From positions 248,001 to 312,000 of the forward strand of contig NZ_JANQOO010000020.1 in NCBI RefSeq assembly GCF_028285715.1: a stretch of 64,000 nt of DNA, in the 5' to 3' direction. The position numbers and the translations under genes were made by a program. A model generated the notes under the pieces. The model did no database searches and had not been told where the DNA came from. It saw only the letters and a list, made by a program, of their open reading frames with translations. How positions within the stretch are numbered: the stretch's first letter is position 1; every line of letters begins with the position of its first letter. This document shows positions 9,842 to 19,987 of this stretch, piece after piece. This DNA comes from Ulvibacterium sp. (GTDB lineage Bacteria > Bacteroidota > Bacteroidia > Flavobacteriales > Flavobacteriaceae).

Positions 9842-11188
9842 TTAGTTAATATCGAATACCGGCAGGCCCCTATAAAAATCCAATGTGCTTTTATTGACTT
9901 CCAAACGTAGCCTCACCTGTAAGTTTGTATTTTGGGCGCTGGCAAACAGGTTTTTTGCCGTAAATAGTTCCAATGCATTGATCAATCCTTTTTCGAATCG
10001 TTTTTGGGCAATGGTAAAGGCCAGGTTCTGCGCCTCCACATTTTGGCCGCTTTGCTCATACTCTGCCTGAAGGGCCTTATATTCCTGGACCAATTGTTGA
10101 ATGGTTTGAAAAAGCACCTGTTTTTGTACGTCCAAATTGTTCTCCGCCCTAAGACGTTCAATCTTATTTTGTTTTACCCTGGACCGGTTGGACCATCTAT
10201 TGCTAATGGGTATATTAAGGCCAACCCCAACAAATTGAAACGTATTATCCCTGAATTGTTGACGAAATGGAATGGTGTTTTCTAAGGAGTCCCGGGTAGT
10301 TTCAAAATATCCGGTACCTATGCCCCAAAATAAGTTCAGTGAAGGAGATAAAGCCCCCCTGGCCACCGCAACTTGCTTTTTTGCAGCTTTTGCCCGAAGT
10401 TCCTGCGCCTTGATCAAAGGCAAAAAGCTTTGGGCCGTGGCAAAAATGGAATCGGACTGGATTTGTACTGATTTATTGGAAGTCTCTTTTTTTGCCATTA
10501 CGGGTTGTATGCTGATATCATCCGTATCTTCCAGGTTCATTTCCTGAATCAGTTGCAGTTTTGCCGTCACCAGCTGATTTTCACTTTGGGTAAGGTTCAG
10601 TTTATCTGCCAATAAAAGGGATTCCGCTTCATAGAGGTCGGCACCCGCCATAAGGCCTAATTCTATCTGTTTCTTTACCAAGTCCAAATTGGATTGGGAT
10701 ACGGCCACCTGTTCCTTGGAAATGGCGACCAATCCTTCAAAAAACTGAATGTCATAAAATGCCTGCATTACTCGGAATGCCAAAAGATATTTTTGCTGTA
10801 GGGCTTCCTCTTGAGTGGCCTTATACAAAAATTTGGAAGCCTTTATGGAGTTCAACTTTTGAAAGCCTTGAAATAAATCTATGGAAGCGTCCAAATTATA
10901 ACTGTTGGAGAAGAATTCCGTAGTGACCACATCATTGGTAAAGGGATCTGTACTTCGTCCAAAATTGATGACGTAGTTTGTCCGTGCGCTAATGTCGGGC
11001 AACAGATTACGAATGGATTGCCTATAGGTTTCCTTATTGGATTGGGCGGTATATTCAAAATCATTAAGGGGTAAGTTGTGCTCCAAGGCATAAGATACAC
11101 ATTCATCCAACGACCACTTCTGTTGGGCCGATAGATGTATGGAAATAAAGCCTATAAGGAACATGATGATTTTTACTTTCAAATTCAT
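9842..11188 (-). CDS. TolC-family outer-membrane efflux protein
   Basis: 448 residues with a signal peptide (cleavage near LSAQ, residues 20-22). Two TolC-type repeats of paired long helices follow, with typical motifs WSLDECVSYALEHNLPL at the N-terminus and FEKGLINALELFTAKN in the second repeat. It is predicted to form the trimeric outer-membrane channel of the pump. It is the first gene of the operon. Its upstream region, shared with the divergent NtrC-type regulator, carries two TTGGCAC-containing repeats that could be control sites. Confidence 0.93.
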   Translation of the reverse strand: MNLKVKIIMFLIGFISIHLSAQQKWSLDECVSYALEHNLPLNDFEYTAQSNKETYRQSIRNLLPDISARTNYVINFGRSTDPFTNDVVTTEFFSNSYNLDASIDLFQGFQKLNSIKASKFLYKATQEEALQQKYLLAFRVMQAFYDIQFFEGLVAISKEQVAVSQSNLDLVKKQIELGLMAGADLYEAESLLLADKLNLTQSENQLVTAKLQLIQEMNLEDTDDISIQPVMAKKETSNKSVQIQSDSIFATAQSFLPLIKAQELRAKAAKKQVAVARGALSPSLNLFWGIGTGYFETTRDSLENTIPFRQQFRDNTFQFVGVGLNIPISNRWSNRSRVKQNKIERLRAENNLDVQKQVLFQTIQQLVQEYKALQAEYEQSGQNVEAQNLAFTIAQKRFEKGLINALELFTAKNLFASAQNTNLQVRLRLEVNKSTLDFYRGLPVFDIN

Positions 11189-11502
11189 ACGATATTCATT
11201 GTGCCAAAATGTACACTATTGTTGTGCCAAATATGTATGGTGTTGAAAATCAATATGTTATAGTTCTTTTTTGTATCAATGTATTTTCTAACTGTAAAAA
11301 AGTTATACAGATAGTGTCCAAAAAATTGACACTAATTTACGCTACTGAATTTCAAATTGTAGCTTTATAAAGTCTTTTCTCGGTTTGGGTTGATCCGCGC
11401 TGCCTTGTATACAAGTATTGTTGGTTGGCTTTCCCGAACCCAAGAGGTTTTTGAATCTAAATTGTAATTTATGCCCTGCCATAGGGCTCTTTATTTTTTC
11501 CC
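11189..11502. promoter_or_regulatory. Divergent control region between efflux operon and NtrC-type regulator
   Basis: This 314-base gap must hold both promoters. Two direct repeats of TTGTGCCAAA(T)ATGTA start at 11199 and 11222; read on the minus strand each has TTGGCAC, the -24 half of a sigma-54 promoter, but no good -12 GC follows at the right distance. Also visible are an inverted repeat AGTGTC/GACACT (11313-11333), a perfect 12-bp palindrome CTTGTATACAAG (11404-11415) and a small hairpin GCCCT/AGGGC followed by a T-rich run just before the regulator start (11473-11487). Their functions are inferred. Confidence 0.45.
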
Positions 11503-12867
11503 ATGCTGGACGCCAATATTTTAGTAATCGATGACAATAAAAGTGTTTTGAGCGCCTTGGAAATATTGCTTCAATTTGAATACAAGAACGTAGCGACCAT
11601 TTCCAATCCCAATCAGATTTCCTCCTTTCCGGGGTTTCGGGATTTGGATATTGTACTATTGGACATGAATTTTTCCGCTGGGGTAAACACCGGAAACGAG
11701 GGCCTGTTTTGGCTCAAGGAAATTAAAAAGAAAGCGCCCCATATTTCCGTAATCATGATGACTGCCTACGGAGCGGTAGATTTGGCCGTAAAGGCCATAA
11801 AGGAGGGAGCTTCGGATTTTATTTTAAAGCCTTGGAACAATGAACGATTGTTGACCACCGTAAAATCCGCCTATGCACTGCGAAAATCCCAAAAGCAAGT
11901 CAAGGAGCTAAAGCAAAGACAGGATAATCTAAAGCAGGTCATCAACCAAAAGAAGCATTACATTATTGGAAATTCTAAGGCCTTGCATTCCGTTCTCAAC
12001 TTGACCCGAAAGGTTGCCAAAACCGATGTAAACGTTTTAATTACCGGTGAAAACGGAACCGGTAAGGAATTGATCGCCCGTGAACTACATCGAATGTCCC
12101 TTCGCAATCAAGAGGTATTTATTTCCGTGGATATGGGCTCCATATCCGAGTCCCTTTTTGAAAGTGAGCTTTTTGGACATCTTAAGGGGGCGTTTACGGA
12201 TGCCAAGGAAGACCGCGCGGGAAAGTTCGAGGCTGCCAACGGAGGCACCCTTTTTCTGGATGAAATTGGAAACCTATCCCTACAGACCCAGGCCAAATTG
12301 TTATCCGCTATTCAACATAAGACCATAGTACGGGTAGGGTCCAACAAATCCATTCCGGTGGATATCCGTCTTATATGTGCCACCAATAGTGATTTGGAGA
12401 AAATGGTCGCCGATGGTCTTTTTAGGGAGGATTTGCTCTACCGCATCAATACCATTCAAATCAATGTCCCACCCCTACGGGAAAGGGAAGGCGATATTTT
12501 GGTTTTGGCCGATTTTTATCTCAATAGATTTATGTCCAAGTATGGGAAACAGGGCTTACGTATCAATCAGGCTGCACAGGAAAAACTAATGGCCTATAAT
12601 TGGCCGGGGAATGTGCGTGAGCTACAACACACCATGGAACGCGCGGTCATCCTTTCGGAGGGTAGCGTATTAAAACCTGAGGATTTTTTATTGACCGCCG
12701 CCACACCCATTTCCATGGAAACCGGTCCAAACACCTTGGAGGAAATGGAGCTTCTTATGATCAATAACGCCTTAAAACAAAACAATGGAAATTACAGTGC
12801 GGCAGCGGATCAATTGGGAATTTCCAGGCAGACCCTTTATAATAAACTGAAAAAACTGGGCAAATAA
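11503..12867 (+). CDS. Sigma-54-dependent NtrC-family response regulator
   Basis: 454 residues. A receiver domain (about 1-125, phospho-acceptor Asp54) is followed by a linker helix, an AAA+ domain (about 150-385; Walker A GENGTGKE at 182-189, Walker [10 protein letters not shown] at 248-256) and a Fis-type HTH at the C-terminus. The sigma-54 contact loop reads GAFTDA (229-234) instead of the usual GAFTGA. It is immediately followed by the kinase gene and divergent from the efflux operon, so I infer that it activates that operon from a sigma-54 promoter. Confidence 0.93.
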   Translation: MLDANILVIDDNKSVLSALEILLQFEYKNVATISNPNQISSFPGFRDLDIVLLDMNFSAGVNTGNEGLFWLKEIKKKAPHISVIMMTAYGAVDLAVKAIKEGASDFILKPWNNERLLTTVKSAYALRKSQKQVKELKQRQDNLKQVINQKKHYIIGNSKALHSVLNLTRKVAKTDVNVLITGENGTGKELIARELHRMSLRNQEVFISVDMGSISESLFESELFGHLKGAFTDAKEDRAGKFEAANGGTLFLDEIGNLSLQTQAKLLSAIQHKTIVRVGSNKSIPVDIRLICATNSDLEKMVADGLFREDLLYRINTIQINVPPLREREGDILVLADFYLNRFMSKYGKQGLRINQAAQEKLMAYNWPGNVRELQHTMERAVILSEGSVLKPEDFLLTAATPISMETGPNTLEEMELLMINNALKQNNGNYSAAADQLGISRQTLYNKLKKLGK

Positions 12868-14217
12868 ATGGCAAGTCGTAATTTTTACTTTCAGCTTATC
12901 CTGCGGGTGCTGCTTATTACCTTTACCTCCATTGCTTTGGCTATTTCATTCGTGAACCAATGGTACTTGGCCACCGGTATTCTGGGCATACTCTTGGTAT
13001 CCCAGACCTATTTTTTAATTACATTCATCAACTCGACCAACCGAAAAATCGCTTATTTTTTTGATGCTATAAAAAATGAGGATTTTACCCTACGCTTCCC
13101 TGAAAAGGTTTCCATTAAATCCTTCAAGGAACTTAACCGAAGCCTAAACCGAGTAAATGGACTTATTCAGGAAGTGCATCTTCAATTGCAAATCCGGGAA
13201 CAGTATTATCAGCAGATTTTGAAACAGGCCAATATTGGTATCATGACCTTCAACAAGAAGGGCCACATTCTATTTTCCAACCCTACCTTGGAAAAACTGT
13301 TGAACTATAAACCCTTGAACCATATTAAACAATTGGCCCAGGTAGACCAAGGTCTTTATGAAATTTTTGAAAGGTTGGAACCATTTGATCGAGAGCTCGT
13401 TCAATTGACCAACGAACGGGAAAAGACCCATTTGGCGGTAAAAGCGACTTCAATGTCCTTGGACAGGCAATCCCTTTTGTTGGTTACCGTTCAGGATATC
13501 CATAAGGAACTGGACGAAAAGGAAACCGATTCATGGATACGCCTTATTCGGGTATTGAACCATGAAATTATGAACACCATTACTCCCATAACCTCCATTT
13601 CAGAGTCCATCCTTAAGTACTATCAGATTAAAGATGGCTTGGCACCTTCCGAATATATTACCGAGGATTTGGTGAAAAATACCGCCAAAGGTTTGGGAGT
13701 AATCCAAGAGCAAGGTAGAAACCTCATGGATTTTGTACATTCCTATCGTAGTTTTTTGAGTTTACCGCCGCCGGACAAAACTTTGGTTCCGGCACAAAAG
13801 TTATTGGACAATGTAAAAACCTTAATGGACCAACAGAGCCAAAGCAATGCCGTTTACTTTGAAGCAAAGGCAGACCCTGAAGATCTGGAGCTTTTTATTG
13901 ATGAAAAACAGATTTCCCAAATACTGATCAATCTTTGCAAGAATGCCCTGCAATCGTTGGAAGGCAAGGAAAAAGGAACCATTAAAATCTTATCCGGGAC
14001 CAACGAAATTGGTAAAAAGTTTATCGAAGTATGGGATAACGGCCCCGGAATTCCGGAAGATCTTATTGACGAAATCTTTGTGCCCTTCTTTACCACCAAG
14101 AATGCGGGAACCGGTATTGGCCTTAGTCTATCCAAACAGATTATGCATTTGCATGGCGGAAATATCAAGGTACGTTCCGTGCCAAATAGGGAAACGTCCT
14201 TTCAGCTTACTTTTTAG
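12868..14217 (+). CDS. Sensor histidine kinase, partner of the NtrC-type regulator
   Basis: 449 residues: two N-terminal membrane helices (about 8-28 and 33-53) with almost no extracytoplasmic loop, a PAS-like segment (about 110-215), an H-box with His232 (LNHEIMNTITP) and a HATPase domain with N-, G1- and G2-boxes (NLCKNAL, DNGPGIP, GTGIGLS). It starts directly after the regulator stop codon, so the pair is translationally coupled. The lack of a periplasmic domain suggests sensing in the membrane or cytoplasm, as in NtrY-like kinases; the signal is unknown. Confidence 0.92.
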   Translation: MASRNFYFQLILRVLLITFTSIALAISFVNQWYLATGILGILLVSQTYFLITFINSTNRKIAYFFDAIKNEDFTLRFPEKVSIKSFKELNRSLNRVNGLIQEVHLQLQIREQYYQQILKQANIGIMTFNKKGHILFSNPTLEKLLNYKPLNHIKQLAQVDQGLYEIFERLEPFDRELVQLTNEREKTHLAVKATSMSLDRQSLLLVTVQDIHKELDEKETDSWIRLIRVLNHEIMNTITPITSISESILKYYQIKDGLAPSEYITEDLVKNTAKGLGVIQEQGRNLMDFVHSYRSFLSLPPPDKTLVPAQKLLDNVKTLMDQQSQSNAVYFEAKADPEDLELFIDEKQISQILINLCKNALQSLEGKEKGTIKILSGTNEIGKKFIEVWDNGPGIPEDLIDEIFVPFFTTKNAGTGIGLSLSKQIMHLHGGNIKVRSVPNRETSFQLTF

Positions 14218-14405
14218 GGTTTCCCATGGATGCAGATTCAGGTGCCTTGGTGTAATTCTAAAGTGAAGTATCCTTGCAATTCAATACGCTTTTCTTAAAA
14301 ATCATAACGTTAAGTTAACAATGGCATATCCTAGGGCTGATTATCTTTCGACTATCTCCCGATTTTTTAGATTGCACCACAGAATTCAAATGCATAATCT
14401 AGGCA

Positions 14406-17400
14406 ATGATAAAAACCTATTTTGCCGTTGTATTTTTCTTCATTTCCTTGGTGTCAATAGGCCAAGAAAGCGGAATGCCATTTTATCGCGTATACGAGCC
14501 TCAGGAATACAGGGGCCATCGGCAAAATTGGGCCGCTGCGCAAGATAAACAGGGCATAATGTACTTTGCCAACGAAGGGCTATTAAGCTTCAATGGTGAG
14601 GAGTGGAATTTGAATATGGTTCCCAATCAAAGGGCCCTTAGGTCATTGGCCACAGGGCATGATAGAATCTATGTGGGTGGGAACAACGAACTAGGTTTTT
14701 TTAAAAATCGGGCGGGCTACTTTGAATTTACCTCTTATTTGCAACATGTCCCCGATAGCTTGAAGAATTTTGACAGGGTTTGGACCACACTGGTCCATAA
14801 AGAACATGTATATTATCAAACGGATGTTTTTGTGCTTCGCATTTCTTTAGATGGGGAATTCAAATTATGGGAGTTCACCGATAACAATGTCTGGAAACTG
14901 TTGCTTCTCGATGGAACTTTATACATAGATGTCCCTAAGGAAGGGCTCATGGCACTAAACGACAAAGACGAGTTTGAACTTGTTCCGAACGGTGAAAAAT
15001 TAAAGTTCGTCGGAATGGAGTTTTTGCTCCCTATTGACAGAGGATGGATAATTGAGAAAAGAGATACGCTTCGGTTGTTTGATGGCAAGGAGCTCGTAGA
15101 GTTTAAAAATGAAGCTTCAGAGATTCTTCAGGAATACGGCGTGGACAACGGTCTGAAAACGGTTTCGGGTGATTTAATTTTCACGACCCGGAAAAAGGGT
15201 GGAGTAGTTATCTTGGACGAGGAAGGAAAACTAAAAAAGCACTTGACCTCGGATAATGGCTTCAGCAATGAAATAGTCCGAAATCTTTTTGAGGACAGTT
15301 CTGGTTCGATATGGTTTGCGCTAAATACCGGAATATCGCGATTGGATTTGTCAGCCCCTCTGCGCTACTATGATTCGGATATGGGTCTAAACGGTACCAC
15401 TACGGCCGTTCAAAGATTCAACAATAAATTATATGTGGGAACTACCGACGGCTTAAAGGTTTTGGAACAGAAGGGCTTTGAGTATGTAGGTTCCATAACT
15501 TCCCTTATACAGGATTTGGACACCATTCAAAACCATCTTATCGTCGCAACGAGCAGGGACAGTTTATACGCTATTGATTTTCGGAAAAGAATAACTACAA
15601 TAAATCATTCAAAAACCAAGTCCCGGGGGATATTCTTGGAAATTCTTAGACCGGCAGAAGATGATGATTCTTTTATTTGCCTGTATGAAGAGGGCCTTTT
15701 TCAGGTTAGGTATGAGGGAGACAAATGGATTTTAAAGCAGGAGTTGACCGGTTTTTTCCAAGATGCCGAGCATCTGATCCAGGAAAGGCCCGGTAAAATT
15801 TGGGTAGACACCGGGGTAAATGGATTTTATGCCATAACCTATACGCTTGCCGATTCAGGTATTTTCGATTTTGAAAATGCCAAGGTCAAAAAGTACTTTC
15901 TGGAGGAGGGCATTCCAAACGGCAGGACCACAATGTTTCCAATGCATGGAGAACTGATCGTTACGAAGGACCAGGAATTCTTCTTACGTTACAATTCTGA
16001 AAAAGATAGGTTCGAGAAAACGGCCAATATCTGGCAATTTATGGATTATGAAAGAAAAAATGATTCCATTACCGATTTTTGGAAGGATGGACGGAAGTCC
16101 GATACTTGGATGGAAATCGAGAAAAACGGCCGCCCGTTTCTATTGAATTCCAAAAAAGAAGAAAACAAATACGAACACTATTCTTATCCGTTGAACACCT
16201 ATACGACCCGGTTTGGCGATATAAGGGGAGCGAGAACCTTTCAGGTGGAAAAAGGAAAGGTATATTACGGTGGTATCAAAGGTCTCGTAGAATACAACAT
16301 TGAAAACGCGGATGAAATTGCCCAAACGGTCAATGTTCATATAACCAAAATGTCAACTTCCGATACCACCTATTTCAATCCTCCGGTATCAGGGCGACTC
16401 GAAAATATTGGATACAATAATCGGGCCTTGGTTTTCGAGTTTTCCTCCACAAGCTATAAGGATACTGAAAATAAAAGATACCAATATCTGCTAGAAGGTT
16501 TTGATACGGATTGGTCTGAACCCTCCCGCAGCCATACAAAGGAGTATACAAGCCTGCCCCCTGGCGATTACACCTTTAAGGTCAAGGCATTGAACGATTA
16601 TTTCATCCAGAGCCCCGTGGCATCCATAGGTTTTACGGTAAACCGTCCTTGGTATTGGAATATGGTTTCAATAGCAACCTATATGCTATTGATAGGGGTT
16701 ATGACCTACCTCTTCAGTCAATGGCGTACCAAAAACTTGAAAAGAAAAAATCTTCGGTTACAAGAAACCATCAATAATGCCGTAGCCGAAACCCAAAGAC
16801 AAGCAGATGAAATAGCAGAGCTTTATGAGGTGAAGAATCGTTTCTTTGCCAATATTTCCCATGAACTCCGTACCCCTTTAACTCTAATTTTAGGCCCATC
16901 ATCAGATTTAATGGAGGATGATAGCCTTAGGCCCCTACAAAAAAATAAGCTCGCTTTTATAAACAATAATGCCAAACGATTACTTCGGTTGATCAATCAA
17001 TTGCTAGATCTATCCAAATTGGAAGCCGGCAAACTGGATTTGAAGGTGAGTCAGCAAAACATTATCAAAACGGTCTCCATGTTGACCGAGTCCTTTGATT
17101 CCATGGCCGTTTCAAGAAAAATCAAATTGGAATTTTCATCGGATTTAAAGGAGCTCCATGTTTTTTATGATATGGATAAAATGGAACAGGTATTAATAAA
17201 TCTGCTTTCAAATGCAATGAAATTCACGAAAGAAGGCGGTAAAGTTCAGGTTTCAGTTGAAAAGCAGGAAGGTAAATGCTTGATAGAAGTGAAGGATTCA
17301 GGAATCGGTATCAATGAGGAACAATTACCATACATCTTTGATCGTTTTTACCAAGCCGACAATAGTGAATCCAGAGAGCATGAAGGTACAGGTATTGGTC

Positions 17401-18377
17401 TTTCGCTTACCAAGGAATTGGTAGAAGCACATGGCGGCAAAATATATGTTGAAAGCAAGACCGGCCAAGGAACCATTTTTCAAATTGTTCTGCTTCTGGG
17501 CAAGGCTCATTTTGAAGAATATCAACTGACCAAATTGACCCCCGTCCCTCCGGAATCAAAAACGAATATTGCCAAAACTTTGTTGGTAGAAGAAGTTTTA
17601 GATGGAGAAAGTAGAGATTTTGAAGAAGTAGTACTTGTAGTGGAGGATAATTCCGAAATGCGGGCATACATCAAAGGCCAGATGCAAAAACATTACAAAA
17701 TACTTGAGGCCGAGAATGGGCAAATAGGCTTTGAAATTGCTCAAAGTAAAGTCCCGGACCTTATTATTTCTGATGTAATGATGCCAAAAATGGATGGTAC
17801 CCAGTTGTGCCAAAAAATAAAAAATACTGAGGTCACTTCACATATCCCGGTAATTCTCCTTACCGCAAAAGCTTCCGAAGAGGATAAAATCAAAGGATTG
17901 AGCATTGAGGCAGATGCCTATTTGGCCAAACCCTTCAACAAAGAAGAGTTGAACGTGAGGGTAAAAAATTTGATCCTAAATCGAAAAAAATTACAAAAAC
18001 GATTTGCCCAAAGTACTTTAATCAGTCCTAAAGAGATTGCAGTTACCTCAATGGAAGAGGCTTTTTTGGAAAAATTGGTCAATCAAATTGAGGAAAACTT
18101 GGGTGACGAAACTTTTGGTGTTGAGCAATTGGCCAATGCCATTAACCTTAGTCGTTCACAACTACATCGCAAAATGCTTTCCATCCTAGACCAAACCCCA
18201 AGTCTTTTTATCCGTAAATATCGTTTGGAACGTGCTAAGCAACTACTCAAAAAGCATTCCGGAAGGGTTTCTGATATTGCCTTTCAAGTTGGTTTCTCCA
18301 GTCCTTCATATTTCACCAAATGTTTCGTTGAGGAATTTGGCTATCCTCCAAAGGACATCCATAAAAATAAGGCCTAA
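14406..18377 (+). CDS. Hybrid two-component system regulator (HTCS)
   Basis: 1323 residues combining a whole signalling pathway. A signal peptide (about 1-19) precedes a periplasmic beta-propeller made of Reg_prop-like repeats (about 20-660) and a Y_Y_Y domain (about 665-745). Then come one helix (about 752-774), a histidine kinase (His819 in NISHELRTPL, ATPase domain ending GTGIGLSLTKELV), a receiver domain (Asp1123) and an AraC-type HTH at the C-terminus. HTCS proteins usually control polysaccharide or glycan uptake loci, but no SusC/SusD or glycosidase genes follow. Its target is therefore unknown. Confidence 0.95.
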   Translation: MIKTYFAVVFFFISLVSIGQESGMPFYRVYEPQEYRGHRQNWAAAQDKQGIMYFANEGLLSFNGEEWNLNMVPNQRALRSLATGHDRIYVGGNNELGFFKNRAGYFEFTSYLQHVPDSLKNFDRVWTTLVHKEHVYYQTDVFVLRISLDGEFKLWEFTDNNVWKLLLLDGTLYIDVPKEGLMALNDKDEFELVPNGEKLKFVGMEFLLPIDRGWIIEKRDTLRLFDGKELVEFKNEASEILQEYGVDNGLKTVSGDLIFTTRKKGGVVILDEEGKLKKHLTSDNGFSNEIVRNLFEDSSGSIWFALNTGISRLDLSAPLRYYDSDMGLNGTTTAVQRFNNKLYVGTTDGLKVLEQKGFEYVGSITSLIQDLDTIQNHLIVATSRDSLYAIDFRKRITTINHSKTKSRGIFLEILRPAEDDDSFICLYEEGLFQVRYEGDKWILKQELTGFFQDAEHLIQERPGKIWVDTGVNGFYAITYTLADSGIFDFENAKVKKYFLEEGIPNGRTTMFPMHGELIVTKDQEFFLRYNSEKDRFEKTANIWQFMDYERKNDSITDFWKDGRKSDTWMEIEKNGRPFLLNSKKEENKYEHYSYPLNTYTTRFGDIRGARTFQVEKGKVYYGGIKGLVEYNIENADEIAQTVNVHITKMSTSDTTYFNPPVSGRLENIGYNNRALVFEFSSTSYKDTENKRYQYLLEGFDTDWSEPSRSHTKEYTSLPPGDYTFKVKALNDYFIQSPVASIGFTVNRPWYWNMVSIATYMLLIGVMTYLFSQWRTKNLKRKNLRLQETINNAVAETQRQADEIAELYEVKNRFFANISHELRTPLTLILGPSSDLMEDDSLRPLQKNKLAFINNNAKRLLRLINQLLDLSKLEAGKLDLKVSQQNIIKTVSMLTESFDSMAVSRKIKLEFSSDLKELHVFYDMDKMEQVLINLLSNAMKFTKEGGKVQVSVEKQEGKCLIEVKDSGIGINEEQLPYIFDRFYQADNSESREHEGTGIGLSLTKELVEAHGGKIYVESKTGQGTIFQIVLLLGKAHFEEYQLTKLTPVPPESKTNIAKTLLVEEVLDGESRDFEEVVLVVEDNSEMRAYIKGQMQKHYKILEAENGQIGFEIAQSKVPDLIISDVMMPKMDGTQLCQKIKNTEVTSHIPVILLTAKASEEDKIKGLSIEADAYLAKPFNKEELNVRVKNLILNRKKLQKRFAQSTLISPKEIAVTSMEEAFLEKLVNQIEENLGDETFGVEQLANAINLSRSQLHRKMLSILDQTPSLFIRKYRLERAKQLLKKHSGRVSDIAFQVGFSSPSYFTKCFVEEFGYPPKDIHKNKA

Positions 18378-18751
18378 GACATCATTGATAGTTTTTGCGA
18401 CATCATTTGCATTTTTCCTCTTTTAGACTTTCCCAAGCGACAAGAGTCATTGTTTTTGCTCAAATCCTTATAGTAAAAAAATAGTACCTGCCATTCCTTT
18501 GTACCCGAAAAATAAATAAGCCTTTGTGCTTTAAAACACTCATCCAGTAAATACATACTAAAAAAGCAAAGACATGAAAACAACATTCAGGAAAATGCCA
18601 ACACGCAAAAAGAGAATCTCAACGTTATCCAAGTTGTCCGAAAGTAAAAGGGTCCATTGGGTGGCACAAAGGAGGTATGACTGTTCATCTTTCTTTAACT
18701 AGAAAGCATTACAAGTAAATTAGAATCAAAACTATTATTAAAAAAACAAAA
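18378..18751. other. Intergenic region after the HTCS gene
   Basis: A 374-base stretch without a secure gene. Just after the HTCS stop there are two near-identical units GACATCATT(T)G spaced about 22 bases apart (from 18379). A possible 42-residue frame (18574-18702) is listed separately. The last 30 bases, rich in A, provide the ribosome-binding context of the YwqK-like gene. No clear promoter matching the Bacteroidota consensus was found. Confidence 0.4.
18574..18702 (+). CDS. Possible small basic protein, 42 aa
   Basis: An ATG preceded by an A-rich stretch opens a 42-codon frame beginning MKTTFRKMPTRKKR and ending in TAG. The product would be very basic and has no helix or signal. The A-rich context is the usual Bacteroidota start environment, which is the only support. 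It may be chance or part of the leader of the following gene. Confidence 0.2.
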   Translation: MKTTFRKMPTRKKRISTLSKLSESKRVHWVAQRRYDCSSFFN

Positions 18752-19108
18752 ATGAGACTTTTAAACACAATGGTAGGACTGGTATTCCTATCTATGACAG
18801 TTGCAAATGCCCAAAAAAAGGAGCCAAAATTTGAAGTTTTAAGCGATACCATGGTAAAAGCAATCTATTATCATAGTAATGGGGAAATCTCCCAAATAGG
18901 TTGTTTTAAAAACGGAAGACTTCAAGGGGAGTGGATTATGTTCGATGAAAATGGGAAGAAAATTGCTTTAGGCGAGTATAAGGAAGGTAAAAGAATAGGG
19001 GAATGGTTCTACTGGAACCCTAACGGGGAAGCCTTAAGGGAAGTTACGTATTCCAACGGAAAGCTGATCAATGTTATTGAATGGAAAAATTCCAGGGCGC
19101 TTTTTTAG
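18752..19108 (+). CDS. Secreted YwqK/MORN-like repeat protein
   Basis: 118 residues with a signal peptide (about 1-21, cleavage near ANAQ). Three or four short repeats follow, such as YHSNGEISQIG.FKNGRLQGEW and YWNPNGEALREVTYSNGKL, which are MORN/YwqK-type hairpins. Such proteins are common in Flavobacteriaceae and their role is not settled. An A-rich sequence directly precedes the start. A strong bidirectional terminator lies 20 bases after the stop, so this is a single-gene unit or the end of a short one. Confidence 0.8.
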   Translation: MRLLNTMVGLVFLSMTVANAQKKEPKFEVLSDTMVKAIYYHSNGEISQIGCFKNGRLQGEWIMFDENGKKIALGEYKEGKRIGEWFYWNPNGEALREVTYSNGKLINVIEWKNSRALF

Positions 19109-19128
19109 GCCAACATTTTACTTGATAA

Positions 19129-19157
19129 AAAAAGGAGGCGATACTCGCCTCCTTTTT
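19129..19157. terminator. Bidirectional intrinsic terminator
   Basis: A perfect 13-bp stem (core GGAGGCGA/TCGCCTCC) with a 3-base loop TAC lies between convergent genes. A T-run follows on the plus strand, and a run of seven Ts follows on the minus strand (read from the A-run at 19127-19133). It should end the YwqK-like transcript and the minus-strand transcript that comes from 19488. Confidence 0.9.
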
Positions 19158-19233
19158 AAATTCATAATAGAGCGAATGACTTTGTAGTCAACAGATACTC
19201 CTTTCTTTATTGTTTTTATTCCGGCCTGTGGAA

Positions 19234-19488
19234 CTACGATACCCTCCTAGCAAGTGGAGGGTGGGATTCCCTATAGCTTGGACGCTTAATTTTCTTAGCT
19301 TTCCCTTTTAAAGAAGGTTGTGCCAGGCTTTCACGGACTCTGGCCAAGAAAACGATGCTCAGGATAAAACTACAAGCTAGGAGCTTATCTAGGAAAAGAG
19401 CCCCATTTATAAAGGAAATCAAGTTTAAAAGTACCAGAAATACCATGCCTAAAAGAGGCAAAAAAATAGATTTTGTCTGCTGTTGCAT
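19234..19488 (-). CDS. Small membrane protein, unknown function
   Basis: 84 residues: a short polar start, two hydrophobic helices (about 8-28 and 30-50) and a basic tail rich in Lys, Arg and Ser. An AT-rich leader with A-runs precedes the ATG. It is not recognised. It ends near the bidirectional terminator, consistent with being a real transcribed unit, but the call rests mainly on the plausible two-helix composition. Confidence 0.5.
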   Translation of the reverse strand: MQQQTKSIFLPLLGMVFLVLLNLISFINGALFLDKLLACSFILSIVFLARVRESLAQPSLKGKAKKIKRPSYRESHPPLARRVS

Positions 19489-19987
19489 TTTAAATTATTT
19501 TAAGTTTAATTTACTGATATTCAAATAAAACCGTTTAAAAGGGAGCTCTAAATTTGGTATTTGGAATTGATTGGATTTTTGGGTTCACCATCTCTTTCGA
19601 ACATATCCCCAAGGCTGGATATTTTTTAAATAGAAACTCCCTTGTTATTCTTTTTTCTTTTTCATATTTCTTATCGCGGCCATCGAGCTCACTGGTCTCC
19701 CTACCATAATCTTCTTTTCGGATTCGAAGCTTTTGGTCATTGAGAAAATCAATATTTTCATCTACACAAACATTCATAAAAAAAGGAGTCCCGAACCTAG
19801 TACGCTCTCCTTTGACCCCTAGAATGTTTTGTTCTGTTTTGCGAACTTTTCCCAATTCTTTTAATTCTATTGTATTTTTTCGGCAGGTTTTTATAACCTT
19901 GATACAAAGGTTATGCTTTTTTCCTATTTATTTATATTTATATTTATTATGGAATACATTATTATTTTTTATGATAATTGGTTCAAC
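19489..19987. other. Gene-poor stretch with a possible decayed minus-strand frame
   Basis: About 500 bases. A minus-strand frame from a TTG codon at 19855 to 19535 encodes a polar, charged peptide (106 residues, including RIRKEDYGRETSELDGRDKK). The frame is also open upstream of this TTG but finds no ATG until a stop near 19930. The composition looks protein-like, so it may be the tail of a broken gene. I recognise no family. The segment 19900-19985 is very AT-rich. Confidence 0.3.
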
